In this document: in pieces, positions 25,224-33,759 of the stretch | How positions within the stretch are numbered: the stretch's first letter is position 1 | How the letters are laid out: each line of letters starts with the position of its first letter | NCBI GenBank assembly: GCA_003164295.1 | Contig: PLTA01000027.1 | Coordinates: 1-61,086 of the forward strand | Length of the DNA stretch: 61,086 nucleotides | DNA from: Candidatus Bathyarchaeota archaeon | GTDB lineage: Archaea; Thermoproteota; Bathyarchaeia; Bathyarchaeales; Bathycorpusculaceae | Reading direction: 5' to 3' | Notes under the pieces: model-generated | Database searches by the model: none | What the model saw: the letters and a program-made list of their open reading frames with translations, nothing else | Told to the model about the DNA's origin: nothing | Made by a program: the position numbers and the translations under genes

Positions 25224-25301
25224 GGGCCGGTAGCTCAGCACGGCTGGAGCGTTCGACTGATAATCGAAAGGTCGGCAGTTCAAATCCGCCTCGGCCCACC
25301 A
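25224..25301 (+). tRNA. tRNA-Ile (anticodon GAT), CCA encoded
   Basis: The cloverleaf folds by hand: acceptor GGGCCGG/TCGGCCC, D-stem GCTC/GAGC, anticodon stem TTCGA/TCGAA with loop CTGATAA, variable AGGTC, T-loop TTCAAAT, discriminator A and genomic CCA. The T-stem GGCAG/CCGCC has one A-C mismatch (fourth pair). There is no intron. The DNA upstream is AT-rich with a TATA-like TTATAAACC at about 25182. Confidence 0.93.
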
Positions 25302-25377
25302 TCTAACTATTATCGTTTCAGACTGTGCTGTGTAGAATTATGGATATTAGACTGTTTGGAAGAAGAATGTGCTACCC

Positions 25378-26588
25378 TCAAACTTTCTTTTCTCTTAATG
25401 AATAAGGTGCTAAATTTGAAGGGTAATTGTTTCTTTTTCTTTTCTTGTGAGGCGTTTTAATTTTAACGTTTACCTCCACAAAGCCTTCGTCTGACTTTTC
25501 AGTCTCTATCTCCATGTTCTGCGATATCGATGATTCTTTTCTTACAACGATTCCTTCTGGAGGTTGCCCTTCTTTTTGCGGCGCTTGTACCTCCGGTTTT
25601 TCAGGTGCCTCGGTAACTTCTTTTTTCTCATCTGTTTCTTGAAGCGTTTCAGGATTAAGCCCTTTTGAAGCTTCTTCCAGCCTTTCTCCTGCCCTCTCTA
25701 TAGGCGAGACTATTCTCTCCAAAGATGGAGGTAAATGTTGTTTTGGATGGGGACCGATAGTGGACGCATAAACCTTTGAAAGCTCAGCGCCGAAAAGAAC
25801 AATCAGGTTTAAAATAAATATCCAAAGTAAAATGATGATGAGGGAACCTGCTGCTCCAACAATTGTGGTTACAGTGAAGATTTGAACGTATACTCCGAGA
25901 ATATAATTGGTGACTGTAAAAGCAACTCCTGTAACTACTGCGGGTAAAAATACGTCTACCCAGTGAACTTAAACTTCGGGAATCAGTTTAAAAATTAAAG
26001 CAAACAGCATAGTTGACAAGCCAAACGACAAAATTACCTGCGCTATCTCCAAAACGACAAATGTTGCTGTTCCATTTATTGAAAAAAACTCTATTGCGCC
26101 AGACAGGGTGGTTGCTATTCCTGTCCAAGCTATCACAATTAATCCTAGCGCAGAAACCAAAATAAACGGTCCAATTCTCTGTCTAACTTTTGAAGTAAAG
26201 CTGCGGGTTTTATGCGTTTTAACTTCCCATATCACATCCATCGTGTCACGTAAAATGGCAAAAGTGCCAATTGCTCCCGCTAAAGAAAAAGCAACCACTG
26301 TAATTGCCGACCATATAGATGTGAAGGGTGATGTTGCGCTAGAAAGTAGTTCTCTGAATAATTCTGCAACCGCTGGACCTGCCAGAGATGTAATTTGCTG
26401 TATTAACTGTTGGGTTGCTTGTGTTTGACCTGAGAATTGGGCAAAAACAGATATTACAATAAGCAAAAGAGATGGCAAAGGGAGAGGATAATGAAGTACG
26501 TTAAGGCGGCGGCTCTTAATGCTGCGTTGTCGGTTTGCCAATCCTTAAATGTGGTTTTAAATAACGTAAAAAGCTCTCTTTTGTTCAT
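25378..26588 (-). pseudogene. YihY/BrkB-family membrane protein, frameshifted and stop-interrupted
   Basis: The original start is at 26588 (MNKRELFTLFKTTFKDWQ, then NAALRAAALTYFIIL). A frameshift near 26475 moves the frame to PSLLLIVISVFAQFSG and the next helices. An in-frame TAA at 25969-25971 falls in PEV-VHW, after which the same frame continues with three more helices and a charged Glu/Pro-rich tail to 25378. Both lesions interrupt an otherwise well-conserved six-helix BrkB protein. The frame after the stop is intact over 196 codons, so inactivation is recent or the sequence contains errors. Confidence 0.82.
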
Positions 26589-26753
26589 TTCTTAACCCAA
26601 TATTTTGGTTTAGGATTAGCTTCAAGCTTTCAAGCATTTCAATTTGTATAATGTTATGTGGTAGTAAACAAGCAACCACAACCAGTTCTGAATCAAACAA
26701 TTAACCACAAGCTTAAAATTTTAAAATTAACAAAGTTCTATTTGGTGTTATTT

Positions 26754-27179
26754 TTGAGTACTGACGATGAAATGTTAATAGAATTAAGAAAAATTAGAGA
26801 ATCACTTGAGAAAGCTCCGCCTCCACAACCTCCAAAAGGATTATGGAATGAATTCAAAGATTTTCTGTCAAAATACAAGGTTCTTGGCTTAGCTGTCGCT
26901 TTTGTAATAGGCTTGTATTTGGGCGGTGTTGTGCAAGCATTGGTCAAAGATTTTATTATGCCGCTCATTGGCTTAGCTAATCCAAGGTTAGCAAACCTGT
27001 CAACATTGAAGATTGGAGTTCCATCAACAACTTTCGATGCAAGCGGAAACCCACCTACAGGCTATACCGGTCAAATCTTTAGCATAGGCGACTTTTTGGT
27101 TGCTCTGATAACTTTCATAATAGTAGCTTTCATAGTGTTCTTGATTGTTAAAGTCGCAAAACGCTGGCACTTCGACTAA
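26754..27179 (+). CDS. Large-conductance mechanosensitive channel, MscL-like
   Basis: About 141 residues from TTG 26754 (or 135 from ATG 26772). An amphipathic N-terminal helix (LWNEFKDFLSKYKVLGLAVAF) leads into TM1 VIGLYLGGVVQALVKDFIMPLIGLA, whose spacing and Gly/Ala face fit the MscL pore helix. A periplasmic loop with little similarity and TM2 (FLVALITFIIVAFIVFLIVKVAKR) follow. It gates under turgor stress and fits the stress/envelope theme of the neighbourhood. The N-terminal Pro-rich stretch APPPQPP is unusual. Confidence 0.8.
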   Translation: MSTDDEMLIELRKIRESLEKAPPPQPPKGLWNEFKDFLSKYKVLGLAVAFVIGLYLGGVVQALVKDFIMPLIGLANPRLANLSTLKIGVPSTTFDASGNPPTGYTGQIFSIGDFLVALITFIIVAFIVFLIVKVAKRWHFD

Positions 27180-27228
27180 AACTGCGGTATACTCTTAAGC
27201 CCGAGGCAGAACTCATAAACTGAAAAGT

Positions 27229-28248
27229 ATGCCTCAACCCCAACTTTCTCTCGAAACAATTTGGAGCTTCAACGAAAAACAACTTCTAAACTTAATAGAA
27301 ACACTCGCTTTTACCCCAAAGCCTAAACCAATTCACTTCTACGCCCCAAGCTTCACCTACTACAAAACAAAATATTTCTGCTCTTCAACAACCGAATTTC
27401 CCACAATCTCCATCACAGGAAAAGCATGTGCTTTGAACTGCAAACATTGCGGCGGCAAAGTCCTTGAAGCCATGCATCCAGCACCTTCACCACAAGAACT
27501 CTTTGAATTATGCGTTAAGCTAAAACATGATGGTGCACAAGGTTGCCTTATCAGTGGTGGATGCTTGCCCGATGGTTCGGTGCCTCTTGATGGGTTTGTG
27601 GATGTCCTTGGACGGGTTAAGCGGGAGCTTGGCTTAACCGTTTTTGTTCATACCGGCATAATAAATCTAAAAACTGCTGTTTCGCTTAAGCAAGCTGGAG
27701 TTGATGCTGCGTTAATAGATGTTATTGGCTCAAACGAAACAATAAAGAAAATTTACAATCTCAAAGGTTCTTCAACAGATTACGCTGACTCGCTTCAAGC
27801 ATTAGACAAAGCAGAATTAGATTTTGTCCCGCACGTTATTGTCGGGTTAAACGAGGGCAAATTAGATGGTGAACTAGAAGCCCTCAAAATGATAAAAAAA
27901 GTTAAACCGTCAGCTTTAGTGATAATAGCATTCATGCCCATACATGGAACCGCTATGTCAAAGACAATGCCTCCAAAATCATCTGATATAGCCAAAGTTA
28001 CCTTAGCAGCACGGTTAATGTTTCCCGAAATTCCCTTAGTTTTAGGTTGCATGAGACCCAAAGGTGCCGCCCGCGCTGAAACAGATGTTTTAGCTCTAAA
28101 AGTTGGGATTGATGCTGTGGCTTTTCCAAGCGAGGAAGCAATCAAATATGCCCAAAACCAAAATTTTCAGATTTCCTTTTCTTCCTATTGCTGCGCACAA
28201 ATGTATTTGGACACTAAAACATGTGAAAAGCAATCCGGCCAACCCTAA
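27229..28248 (+). CDS. Radical SAM protein, biotin-synthase-like (COG1856 type, possibly LipS1)
   Basis: The 339-residue enzyme has the CxxxCxxC cluster motif in GKACALNCKHCGG, then LISGGCLPDGSVPLDGF (SAM contact) and a TIM-barrel pattern. The FYAPSFTYYKTKYFCSSTTEFPTISITG lead-in resembles the archaeal biotin-synthase-like group COG1856, to which LipS1-type lipoyl synthases belong. Lipoyl synthesis needs a LipS2 partner, not present here, so function is left open. A Cys-rich C-terminus (SSYCCAQMYLDTKTC) may bind an auxiliary cluster. Confidence 0.75.
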   Translation: MPQPQLSLETIWSFNEKQLLNLIETLAFTPKPKPIHFYAPSFTYYKTKYFCSSTTEFPTISITGKACALNCKHCGGKVLEAMHPAPSPQELFELCVKLKHDGAQGCLISGGCLPDGSVPLDGFVDVLGRVKRELGLTVFVHTGIINLKTAVSLKQAGVDAALIDVIGSNETIKKIYNLKGSSTDYADSLQALDKAELDFVPHVIVGLNEGKLDGELEALKMIKKVKPSALVIIAFMPIHGTAMSKTMPPKSSDIAKVTLAARLMFPEIPLVLGCMRPKGAARAETDVLALKVGIDAVAFPSEEAIKYAQNQNFQISFSSYCCAQMYLDTKTCEKQSGQP

Positions 28249-28339
28249 GTTATAATCTAAAGCAAATTCGTGCTTTATTCAACAATTTTCGAATGTAAAA
28301 ACGAAAGGTTAATTTAGGAAAGGCACAGAGTAATGCAAG

Positions 28340-28461
28340 GTTTGCCGGTCAAAGGGCACGGGTCCCACCTGATCCCATACCGAACTCAGAAGTTAAACCG
28401 TGTTCCGTTTCCAGCTGTAGTGTGGTCTTAGGCCACGTGAACCTGGGAAAGCTGGCAGCCA
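28340..28461 (+). rRNA. 5S ribosomal RNA
   Basis: The core GGTCCCACCTGATCCCATAC and CCGAACTCAGAAGTTAAACC is the universal 5S loop A-B-C region, followed by GTGTGGTCTTAGGCCACGTG (helix IV) and GAACCTGGGAAAGC. Terminal helix TGCCGG pairs with CTGGCA; ends are placed to within a few bases. It stands alone, not linked to 16S or 23S, as in several archaeal lineages. A T-rich ACTTTCTTTT (28461-28470) follows as a probable terminator. Confidence 0.93.
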
Positions 28462-28541
28462 CTTTCTTTTAATTAAAATCTTGGTAGATTTGGCATAGCT
28501 TTATAACTTACTTTTAATAGTTTTTTGAGAAGGTGTAAAAA

Positions 28542-29645
28542 TTGAGTCTTATTCCAGGTAGCGATTCGATAACTCAGATCATTAGCTTATTGTCTTATGT
28601 ATTCTTCATAGTTTTAATTTTCTACGGTCAAAGAATCCAAATGTACGTTATGATCCGAGAAGTAGAAAACTCGCTTCATAAATTAAAATACATAAAAGAA
28701 GAAGGGCGCAAAAACGCCATAGAAGCCATAAAAGAAATTGGCAAACCCACAGCTGACCCTTCAGCTCGTGTTGACCGCTACTTAGAATACTTTACAATCG
28801 GTCCCCAAAGCATGGATCCAGCAGGCATCGTTTACAAACTTGATCATATCCTTGACGTTAGAGACGAACGATTGAAAGATGAAGTTAAACTGATGGCACC
28901 ATCATGCGACGATGTCCAAGTGAACAATTTAGAAAACACATTGGAAGCTGCCATGGCCTTAAACTTCATTTACAAAGTTATACGTCACTACTACATTCAA
29001 GGCAAAAAAACCCTAAGCCTCTACGTAATAATGCAGATACAAATGATATTGCCTATGGTTATGAAAGAAGCCGAAGCATACGCAAGTGCCCTTAAAGCAT
29101 TCGCGTACGGTCAACCAATCGGAGACGGCGCTGGACCCTTAATAGCTGCAAAACTCATGCATGGCTACGAAATCCGCAAACTACCAAAAGACTGCGTCAT
29201 GGCAACTGTTCCATTTGAAGGACGAACAGCACTTGTCATAAAAGCTGAAGGCCCAGGCGGCAACGTCGGCAAACCAGGCGATGCAGTTGAAGCAGTCATT
29301 GAAGAAAACGAAGGCAAAATCGGCATGGTCATAATGATCGATGCTGGCTTGAAACTGGAAGGCGAAAAGGTCGGCGAAGTAGCAGAAGGCATCGGCGCAG
29401 CAATCGGAGGACCAGGCGTAGACCAATTCAAGATTGAAGCCAAACTGACAAAGTACAAGATTCCAATCAACGCTGTAATAATCAAAGAAGACATTGGCGA
29501 TGCCGTTTCACCTATGCGCAAAGAAATCAATGATGCAGTTGACCCAGTTATTGAAAGAGTCAAAAACGTCATCTTAGAACGCACCAAAGAAGGCGACAAA
29601 GTCATAATCGTTGGAGTCGGCAACTCAATCGGAGTCGGACAATAG
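28542..29645 (+). CDS. DUF1512 family archaeal membrane protein
   Basis: A 367-residue protein with one N-terminal transmembrane helix (ITQIISLLSYVFFIVLIFYG) and a large cytosolic region containing MDPAGIVYKLDHILDVRDE, YGQPIGDGAGPLIAAKLM, and GPGGNVGKPGDAVEAVIEE, conserved blocks of the archaea-specific DUF1512 family of unknown function. TTG start. It is followed 13 bp later by a small membrane protein with a strong ribosome-binding site, so the two form an operon. Confidence 0.85.
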   Translation: MSLIPGSDSITQIISLLSYVFFIVLIFYGQRIQMYVMIREVENSLHKLKYIKEEGRKNAIEAIKEIGKPTADPSARVDRYLEYFTIGPQSMDPAGIVYKLDHILDVRDERLKDEVKLMAPSCDDVQVNNLENTLEAAMALNFIYKVIRHYYIQGKKTLSLYVIMQIQMILPMVMKEAEAYASALKAFAYGQPIGDGAGPLIAAKLMHGYEIRKLPKDCVMATVPFEGRTALVIKAEGPGGNVGKPGDAVEAVIEENEGKIGMVIMIDAGLKLEGEKVGEVAEGIGAAIGGPGVDQFKIEAKLTKYKIPINAVIIKEDIGDAVSPMRKEINDAVDPVIERVKNVILERTKEGDKVIIVGVGNSIGVGQ

Positions 29646-29658
29646 GAGGATAAAAACA

Positions 29659-30075
29659 ATGACACAAAACCAAACATCACAATCAACCAAAAAAATCTCA
29701 AACTACCTAACGATGATTGTTCTAATCGTCGTTGCACTTTCCATAATATCGCTAATATTGGCAGCCAACGCCTACTATATAGGCCAAACATTAGCTGCAG
29801 GATTTTTAGCGCTTATTGGTATAGTTGCTTTGGCAATGTCAGCATTCACGCTTTTCCAATCAAGGAGGCAAGTAGCACAAATGAAAATCGAAATCCCCAA
29901 AGTAATGACAACCGTCGAATGCAAATGCGGATCCAAAACTATAAGAGAATTCCAACGGGGCGACTATATCTATAAAGACCTTGATACCCCATGCCAAAAA
30001 TGCCCCAACACAAGACAAATGATTACTGCAATATACAAAGAAGTCAAAGAAAAAGAAAAAACATACAACGTCTAA
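29659..30075 (+). CDS. Membrane protein with a C-terminal zinc-ribbon-like motif
   Basis: From the ATG at 29659 (AGGAGGA at 29645-29651) it encodes 138 residues: two adjacent transmembrane helices (YLTMIVLIVVALSIISLIL and AAGFLALIGIVALAMSAFTL), a linker, and a cytosolic end with C-K-C and C-Q-K-C (VECKCGSK, TPCQKCPN), a likely zinc site. It is conserved next to DUF1512 in my reading of archaeal loci, but function is unknown. Its stop overlaps the convergent map stop by three bases. Confidence 0.75.
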   Translation: MTQNQTSQSTKKISNYLTMIVLIVVALSIISLILAANAYYIGQTLAAGFLALIGIVALAMSAFTLFQSRRQVAQMKIEIPKVMTTVECKCGSKTIREFQRGDYIYKDLDTPCQKCPNTRQMITAIYKEVKEKEKTYNV

Positions 30076-30977
30076 GTTAAAACTTCGCAGCCATCATCTT
30101 TCAACAGCACCGTGTGCTCAGCTTGAGCAACGGGTTTTTTGCTTACTTCAACAAAAACTGGGTAACCCATAACAGCTTTTGACGCAAGCAACTCTTTGAA
30201 TGCCGCTTTATGTTGTTCTTTGGGCACTACACCGATTATCCATCGTTCAGCGAAAGGCAACGTTCTAAAATTAACTTCAATATATTTGAGTAGTTTTTTA
30301 GAGTATTCACTTTTTACAGATTTTGTTTTTAGCAGGCGGTAAATGGTTGTTTGGGGGCTATCATCAACTCGGCCAACTGCATCTGGCAAAGTTACGAATG
30401 GCTCTATCGCGTAGACCTCGCCAGTTTTCACTTTAGCGAAAGAAACAGGTTGCGCCACATTAGGAATAGACAATCCCGCATGAATTAAGTATCTACCAAC
30501 TGAATGCCCAGTCAGGTTTGAAATTGGTTTGAAGCCACGGTTTTTGATAATTGTTTCAATCAAGCTGCCGATTTTACCAAGAGCCATGTCTCCATGAATA
30601 TTCTCTACGGCTGTTTTTAACGCAAGTTCAGCGGTGATTACCATGCTTCTGCCTTCGGGATTAAAACCAACTGAAAATGCCGAGTCAGTTACGTAGCCAT
30701 CAACATGGACGCCTAAATCCACTTTAACGGTGGATCCTTCTGGTATAGTTAACGTATCGCCTGGGGGTGACGTGTAATGTGCAGCGACTTCGTTAATGCT
30801 GACGTTACAGGGAAAAGCTGGTTTGCCTCCTTTAGCACGGATGGTGGATTCGACTTTCTCGCAGACTTCGATTATCGGCATGTTTTCTTTAGGGTAAGAC
30901 CGCATTTCTTCTCTTGTTTCACGAAGAATTTTGCCAGATAAACGGAATTTTTCAAGCTCTTCTTTATCGAACTGCAT
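30072..30977 (-). CDS. map: Methionine aminopeptidase, type II
   Basis: A 301-residue pita-bread-fold enzyme removing initiator Met. Metal ligands are visible in VKVDLGVHVDGYVTDSAF (two Asp), NLTGHSVGRYLIHAG (His), YAIEPFVTLPDAVGRV (Glu) and AQAEHTVLL (Glu). The roughly 60-residue helical insertion before the C-terminal part marks type II, as in archaea and eukaryotes. It has an ATG start and is monocistronic; its stop interlocks with that of the convergent membrane-protein gene. Confidence 0.95.
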   Translation of the reverse strand: MQFDKEELEKFRLSGKILRETREEMRSYPKENMPIIEVCEKVESTIRAKGGKPAFPCNVSINEVAAHYTSPPGDTLTIPEGSTVKVDLGVHVDGYVTDSAFSVGFNPEGRSMVITAELALKTAVENIHGDMALGKIGSLIETIIKNRGFKPISNLTGHSVGRYLIHAGLSIPNVAQPVSFAKVKTGEVYAIEPFVTLPDAVGRVDDSPQTTIYRLLKTKSVKSEYSKKLLKYIEVNFRTLPFAERWIIGVVPKEQHKAAFKELLASKAVMGYPVFVEVSKKPVAQAEHTVLLKDDGCEVLT

Positions 30978-31076
30978 AGAGGTTCACTTGATGTTGGTTG
31001 GATTATCGTTATGGATGCTTAAATGCGTAACCTATGCCGCATGATGTTTGAGAAATACATCTCATCATTAGCGCCT

Positions 31077-31628
31077 TTAGGACTTGTAGAGTTTAGGCTC
31101 AAGCAATGCAAAGTTGTTGCCGCCCACATGGTAAAGCACTCGTGCCTTTTTCAAATCGTAACTTTCTGTGAAAACACCCATGTCCGCGTAGGCTTCAAGA
31201 ATTTTGCCAACGAAAACCGTATGGTCGCCCGTTGTAAATTTGTCTTCTACGCTACATTCTAAATGGGCTACGCATTCGCGAATGGCTGGAGCTTTGATTT
31301 TTTTAGCAGGCATTGGAGTTAGGTTTGCTTTTTTGAATTTGTCAAAGCTTCTCCCTGTTAATGAGCCGCATGCGTAGACCGCTTGAAGTATTTCCAATGT
31401 TGGAATGTTTACTATGAATTCGCCTGACTCTTCGATTAGCAGGTGGGAGTGGCGAGTGGGTGCGAGGCTGATGGCTACTAGCGGCGGATTAATTGATGTT
31501 GGCATGGCCCATGCAAGGGTTGTGATGTTGGGTTTGTTTGCTTTTCCAATGCAGGAAACTAAAACGGTGTGCATTGGATGAAGAAGTCTATAAGCTGAGG
31601 CAATGTTTACTTGAGTTTTAACAGACAT
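31077..31628 (-). CDS. Flavin reductase-like FMN-binding protein
   Basis: About 183 residues from MSVKTQ (ATG 31628). RLLHPMHTVLVSCIGKANKPNITTLAW, then SLAPTRHSHLLIEESGEFIVNIP and CGSLTGRSFDKF are the FMN-binding split-barrel motifs of the archaeal/bacterial flavin reductase-like family. Ligand HTVFVGKILEAY near the end is typical. It is probably a flavoprotein redox enzyme of unknown partner. It lies head-to-tail with map on the same strand, about 100 bp apart. Confidence 0.88.
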   Translation of the reverse strand: MSVKTQVNIASAYRLLHPMHTVLVSCIGKANKPNITTLAWAMPTSINPPLVAISLAPTRHSHLLIEESGEFIVNIPTLEILQAVYACGSLTGRSFDKFKKANLTPMPAKKIKAPAIRECVAHLECSVEDKFTTGDHTVFVGKILEAYADMGVFTESYDLKKARVLYHVGGNNFALLEPKLYKS

Positions 31629-31877
31629 ATAAATCACCTTTAAGAAACAAAATTAGTGGGTTGCATCTGCTTATTTCCTTTTTCCTCCGATTTATTTTTT
31701 GCTTTAAGTGGCTTCTTTTATCATGCAACTTTTAGCTATATGACATGAACTTTAACGCTAGACTTGTCGGTTCAGAAAGAATGAAAATATTCCCTCAATA
31801 ACTCAAACAGGATTCAATATGGCATTCAATAAGCTCCAAAAAAACCCACTTCACTGCGAAACCGATTTATCAAACGT

Positions 31878-32309
31878 TTGTTTAGTGCAAAGTCAAGTGA
31901 GATTATGCGTCGAGTGTTGCTTGGTGCTTTTGCAGGTTTCCTTGTTACCTTGGTTATAGGTTTTCTTCTTGGTATTTTGCTGCCTCTCATTGGTGTGTTG
32001 ATTGGGATGTTGGCTGGCGGATTAGTCGCTGGACTCGTAGCTGGAAGCGTATTACGGGGTGCATTGGCTGGCTTATTGGCAGGAATAGTTGCCGCATTAG
32101 TAATCGTTGTTCTCGCTGTTATAGCTGCCACCCTACTTGGTGGTTTAGTTGGCGTCCTTTTTGGTGGGGTTTTAGGTGCAAAAGTGGGACTGGCTATCGG
32201 GATTATAGGCGGCGCAATTGCTGCATTGGGCGTTATTCTAAGCATGGTTGCTGGTCTAATCGGTGGAGCGTTAACTAAGCGGAGATCTACCGTTTACTAT
32301 TATAAATAA
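31878..32309 (+). CDS. Glycine-zipper hydrophobic membrane protein
   Basis: The product has 143 residues, almost all Gly, Leu, Val, Ile and Ala, with at least four helices and Gly-zipper spacing (IGMLAGGLVAGLVAGSVLRGALAGLLAG), ending in the basic KRRSTVYYYK. It resembles DUF5518-like archaeal membrane proteins. MRRVL (31905) is an alternative ATG start. Function unknown; oligomeric membrane assemblies are suggested by the zippers. Confidence 0.65.
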   Translation: MFSAKSSEIMRRVLLGAFAGFLVTLVIGFLLGILLPLIGVLIGMLAGGLVAGLVAGSVLRGALAGLLAGIVAALVIVVLAVIAATLLGGLVGVLFGGVLGAKVGLAIGIIGGAIAALGVILSMVAGLIGGALTKRRSTVYYYK

Positions 32310-32411
32310 CCAAAAAAGCATTTTATCCATTTGTATAGTTCATTTACTTATGATGTACACATCTAAGAAACATTTACTACACGCGTTTTCTTAATCTTTC
32401 CAAAAGGTTTG

Positions 32412-33623
32412 TTAGCGTTTTACATGGTATTTCTCAATTATGTCTTTGGCTTTTTCTCGGCGTCCTTGGTGTTCTTGCAGAAACCTGTTTAATTTTTCTG
32501 CTATGTCTTTTTTGCATTCGCCACACAACATTTCGCCGCCTCTGCATTTGCGTTCTCGCTCTGCAAGTTTGGAGCTGTCTTCTTCAAAGAGGTAAAAGTA
32601 ATACTGGAATATGCTGCAGACTGTTGGGTCAGCGCCTGTTTTCCGTTGCTCCGCTGCTGTGCCTTTGCCGCCTGTGAAAGCGTTCCAAATCTTCTTTTTC
32701 ACAACATCTGGCGGATCTATGGTGAATATGCTGGTTTCAGGCATAGAGGCGCTCATTTTTCCTCCCGCACCTAGACCAGGTAGGAAGCGGCAGTGAATTT
32801 GGGCTGGCTTATAGTATCCGAGTTTTTGGGCTACATCCCGTGTTACCCGCCAGTAAGGGTCTTGGTCGATGGCTGCTGGGATGAGAGCTGGGACATTTTC
32901 GCCTGTAAGTTTTTTATGAATAAAACATGGTGCAGCTTGTATGGCAGGCCAGAATACCCAGCCGATGTTGGTGCTGTCTTGGAAACCAAAACTGCTGCGT
33001 GCGGTGCTGTAAGTTATTTTTTTAGCTACTTCTAAAGTGATGTCATAGAGTAGGTCGATGTCTTGTGTATCATAAATTATGAAGGTGTCTTCAGGCTTAA
33101 AACCCAATGCAATTAGGTCAAGGGCGTTCTCGTATGACCATTTGGCAGTGTTTTTGAGGTTGGCGTCATCGTTAATTAAGTATTTTTCGTCATCGGTTAA
33201 TTGGAAGTAGAGACGTGTTTTAAATTTTTGTTGAATATGAAGTGAAAAAATCCAGGGAACAAGGTGTCCAATGTGAACAGGACCTGAGGGTCCCCTGCCT
33301 GTGTAGAGAACAAATTTTATGCCCTTATCGTAGAGGTCAAGGACTGTATCTAAGTCTCTGTGGCTGAAGAAAATTTGTCTTTCAAGTTGCAGATGAAGTT
33401 TGTCTGTGTGTTTTTCCACTCTTTGGAGCAGTTGGGGGGTTAATGGTTGGGTGCCGAATTCCCGTATTAAGCGTTCGTAATTTACTTTGCCTTTTACCTC
33501 CCATGGAGTAACTACCATTTCATTGTTTTCTTCAGCATTTGATGCAGCCGTATCTATCACCATTGTCTTTTTAAAGAGAAAGTCTGCCAAGTCATATATG
33601 CTTTTTCGCAAGGCTAAAATCAT
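32412..33623 (-). CDS. trpS: Tryptophanyl-tRNA synthetase
   Basis: A 403-residue class I synthetase of the archaeal/eukaryotic type. HIGH is present as GPVHIGH (114-120), KMSKS as GGKMSASMP, with FQLTDDEKYL and IQAAPCF in between. The C-terminal CRGGEMLCGECKKDIAEKL is typical of archaeal TrpRS. A later start (MVIDTAAS, 33563) fits the family better than the 20-residue hydrophobic N-terminal extension from 33623. It is an essential gene, presumably intact. Confidence 0.93.
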   Translation of the reverse strand: MILALRKSIYDLADFLFKKTMVIDTAASNAEENNEMVVTPWEVKGKVNYERLIREFGTQPLTPQLLQRVEKHTDKLHLQLERQIFFSHRDLDTVLDLYDKGIKFVLYTGRGPSGPVHIGHLVPWIFSLHIQQKFKTRLYFQLTDDEKYLINDDANLKNTAKWSYENALDLIALGFKPEDTFIIYDTQDIDLLYDITLEVAKKITYSTARSSFGFQDSTNIGWVFWPAIQAAPCFIHKKLTGENVPALIPAAIDQDPYWRVTRDVAQKLGYYKPAQIHCRFLPGLGAGGKMSASMPETSIFTIDPPDVVKKKIWNAFTGGKGTAAEQRKTGADPTVCSIFQYYFYLFEEDSSKLAERERKCRGGEMLCGECKKDIAEKLNRFLQEHQGRREKAKDIIEKYHVKR

Positions 33624-33759
33624 CTACTGTGCAATCATCATTCAAAATTTTATTATCAATTCAAAAAATCACAACGTTCTTATTGTATGAAAACTAGAAA
33701 AAAGTTGAGTAAGGAGCATTTTTTTAAACTTCTTCTTTAAAAATTTTGAATGAAAAAAA

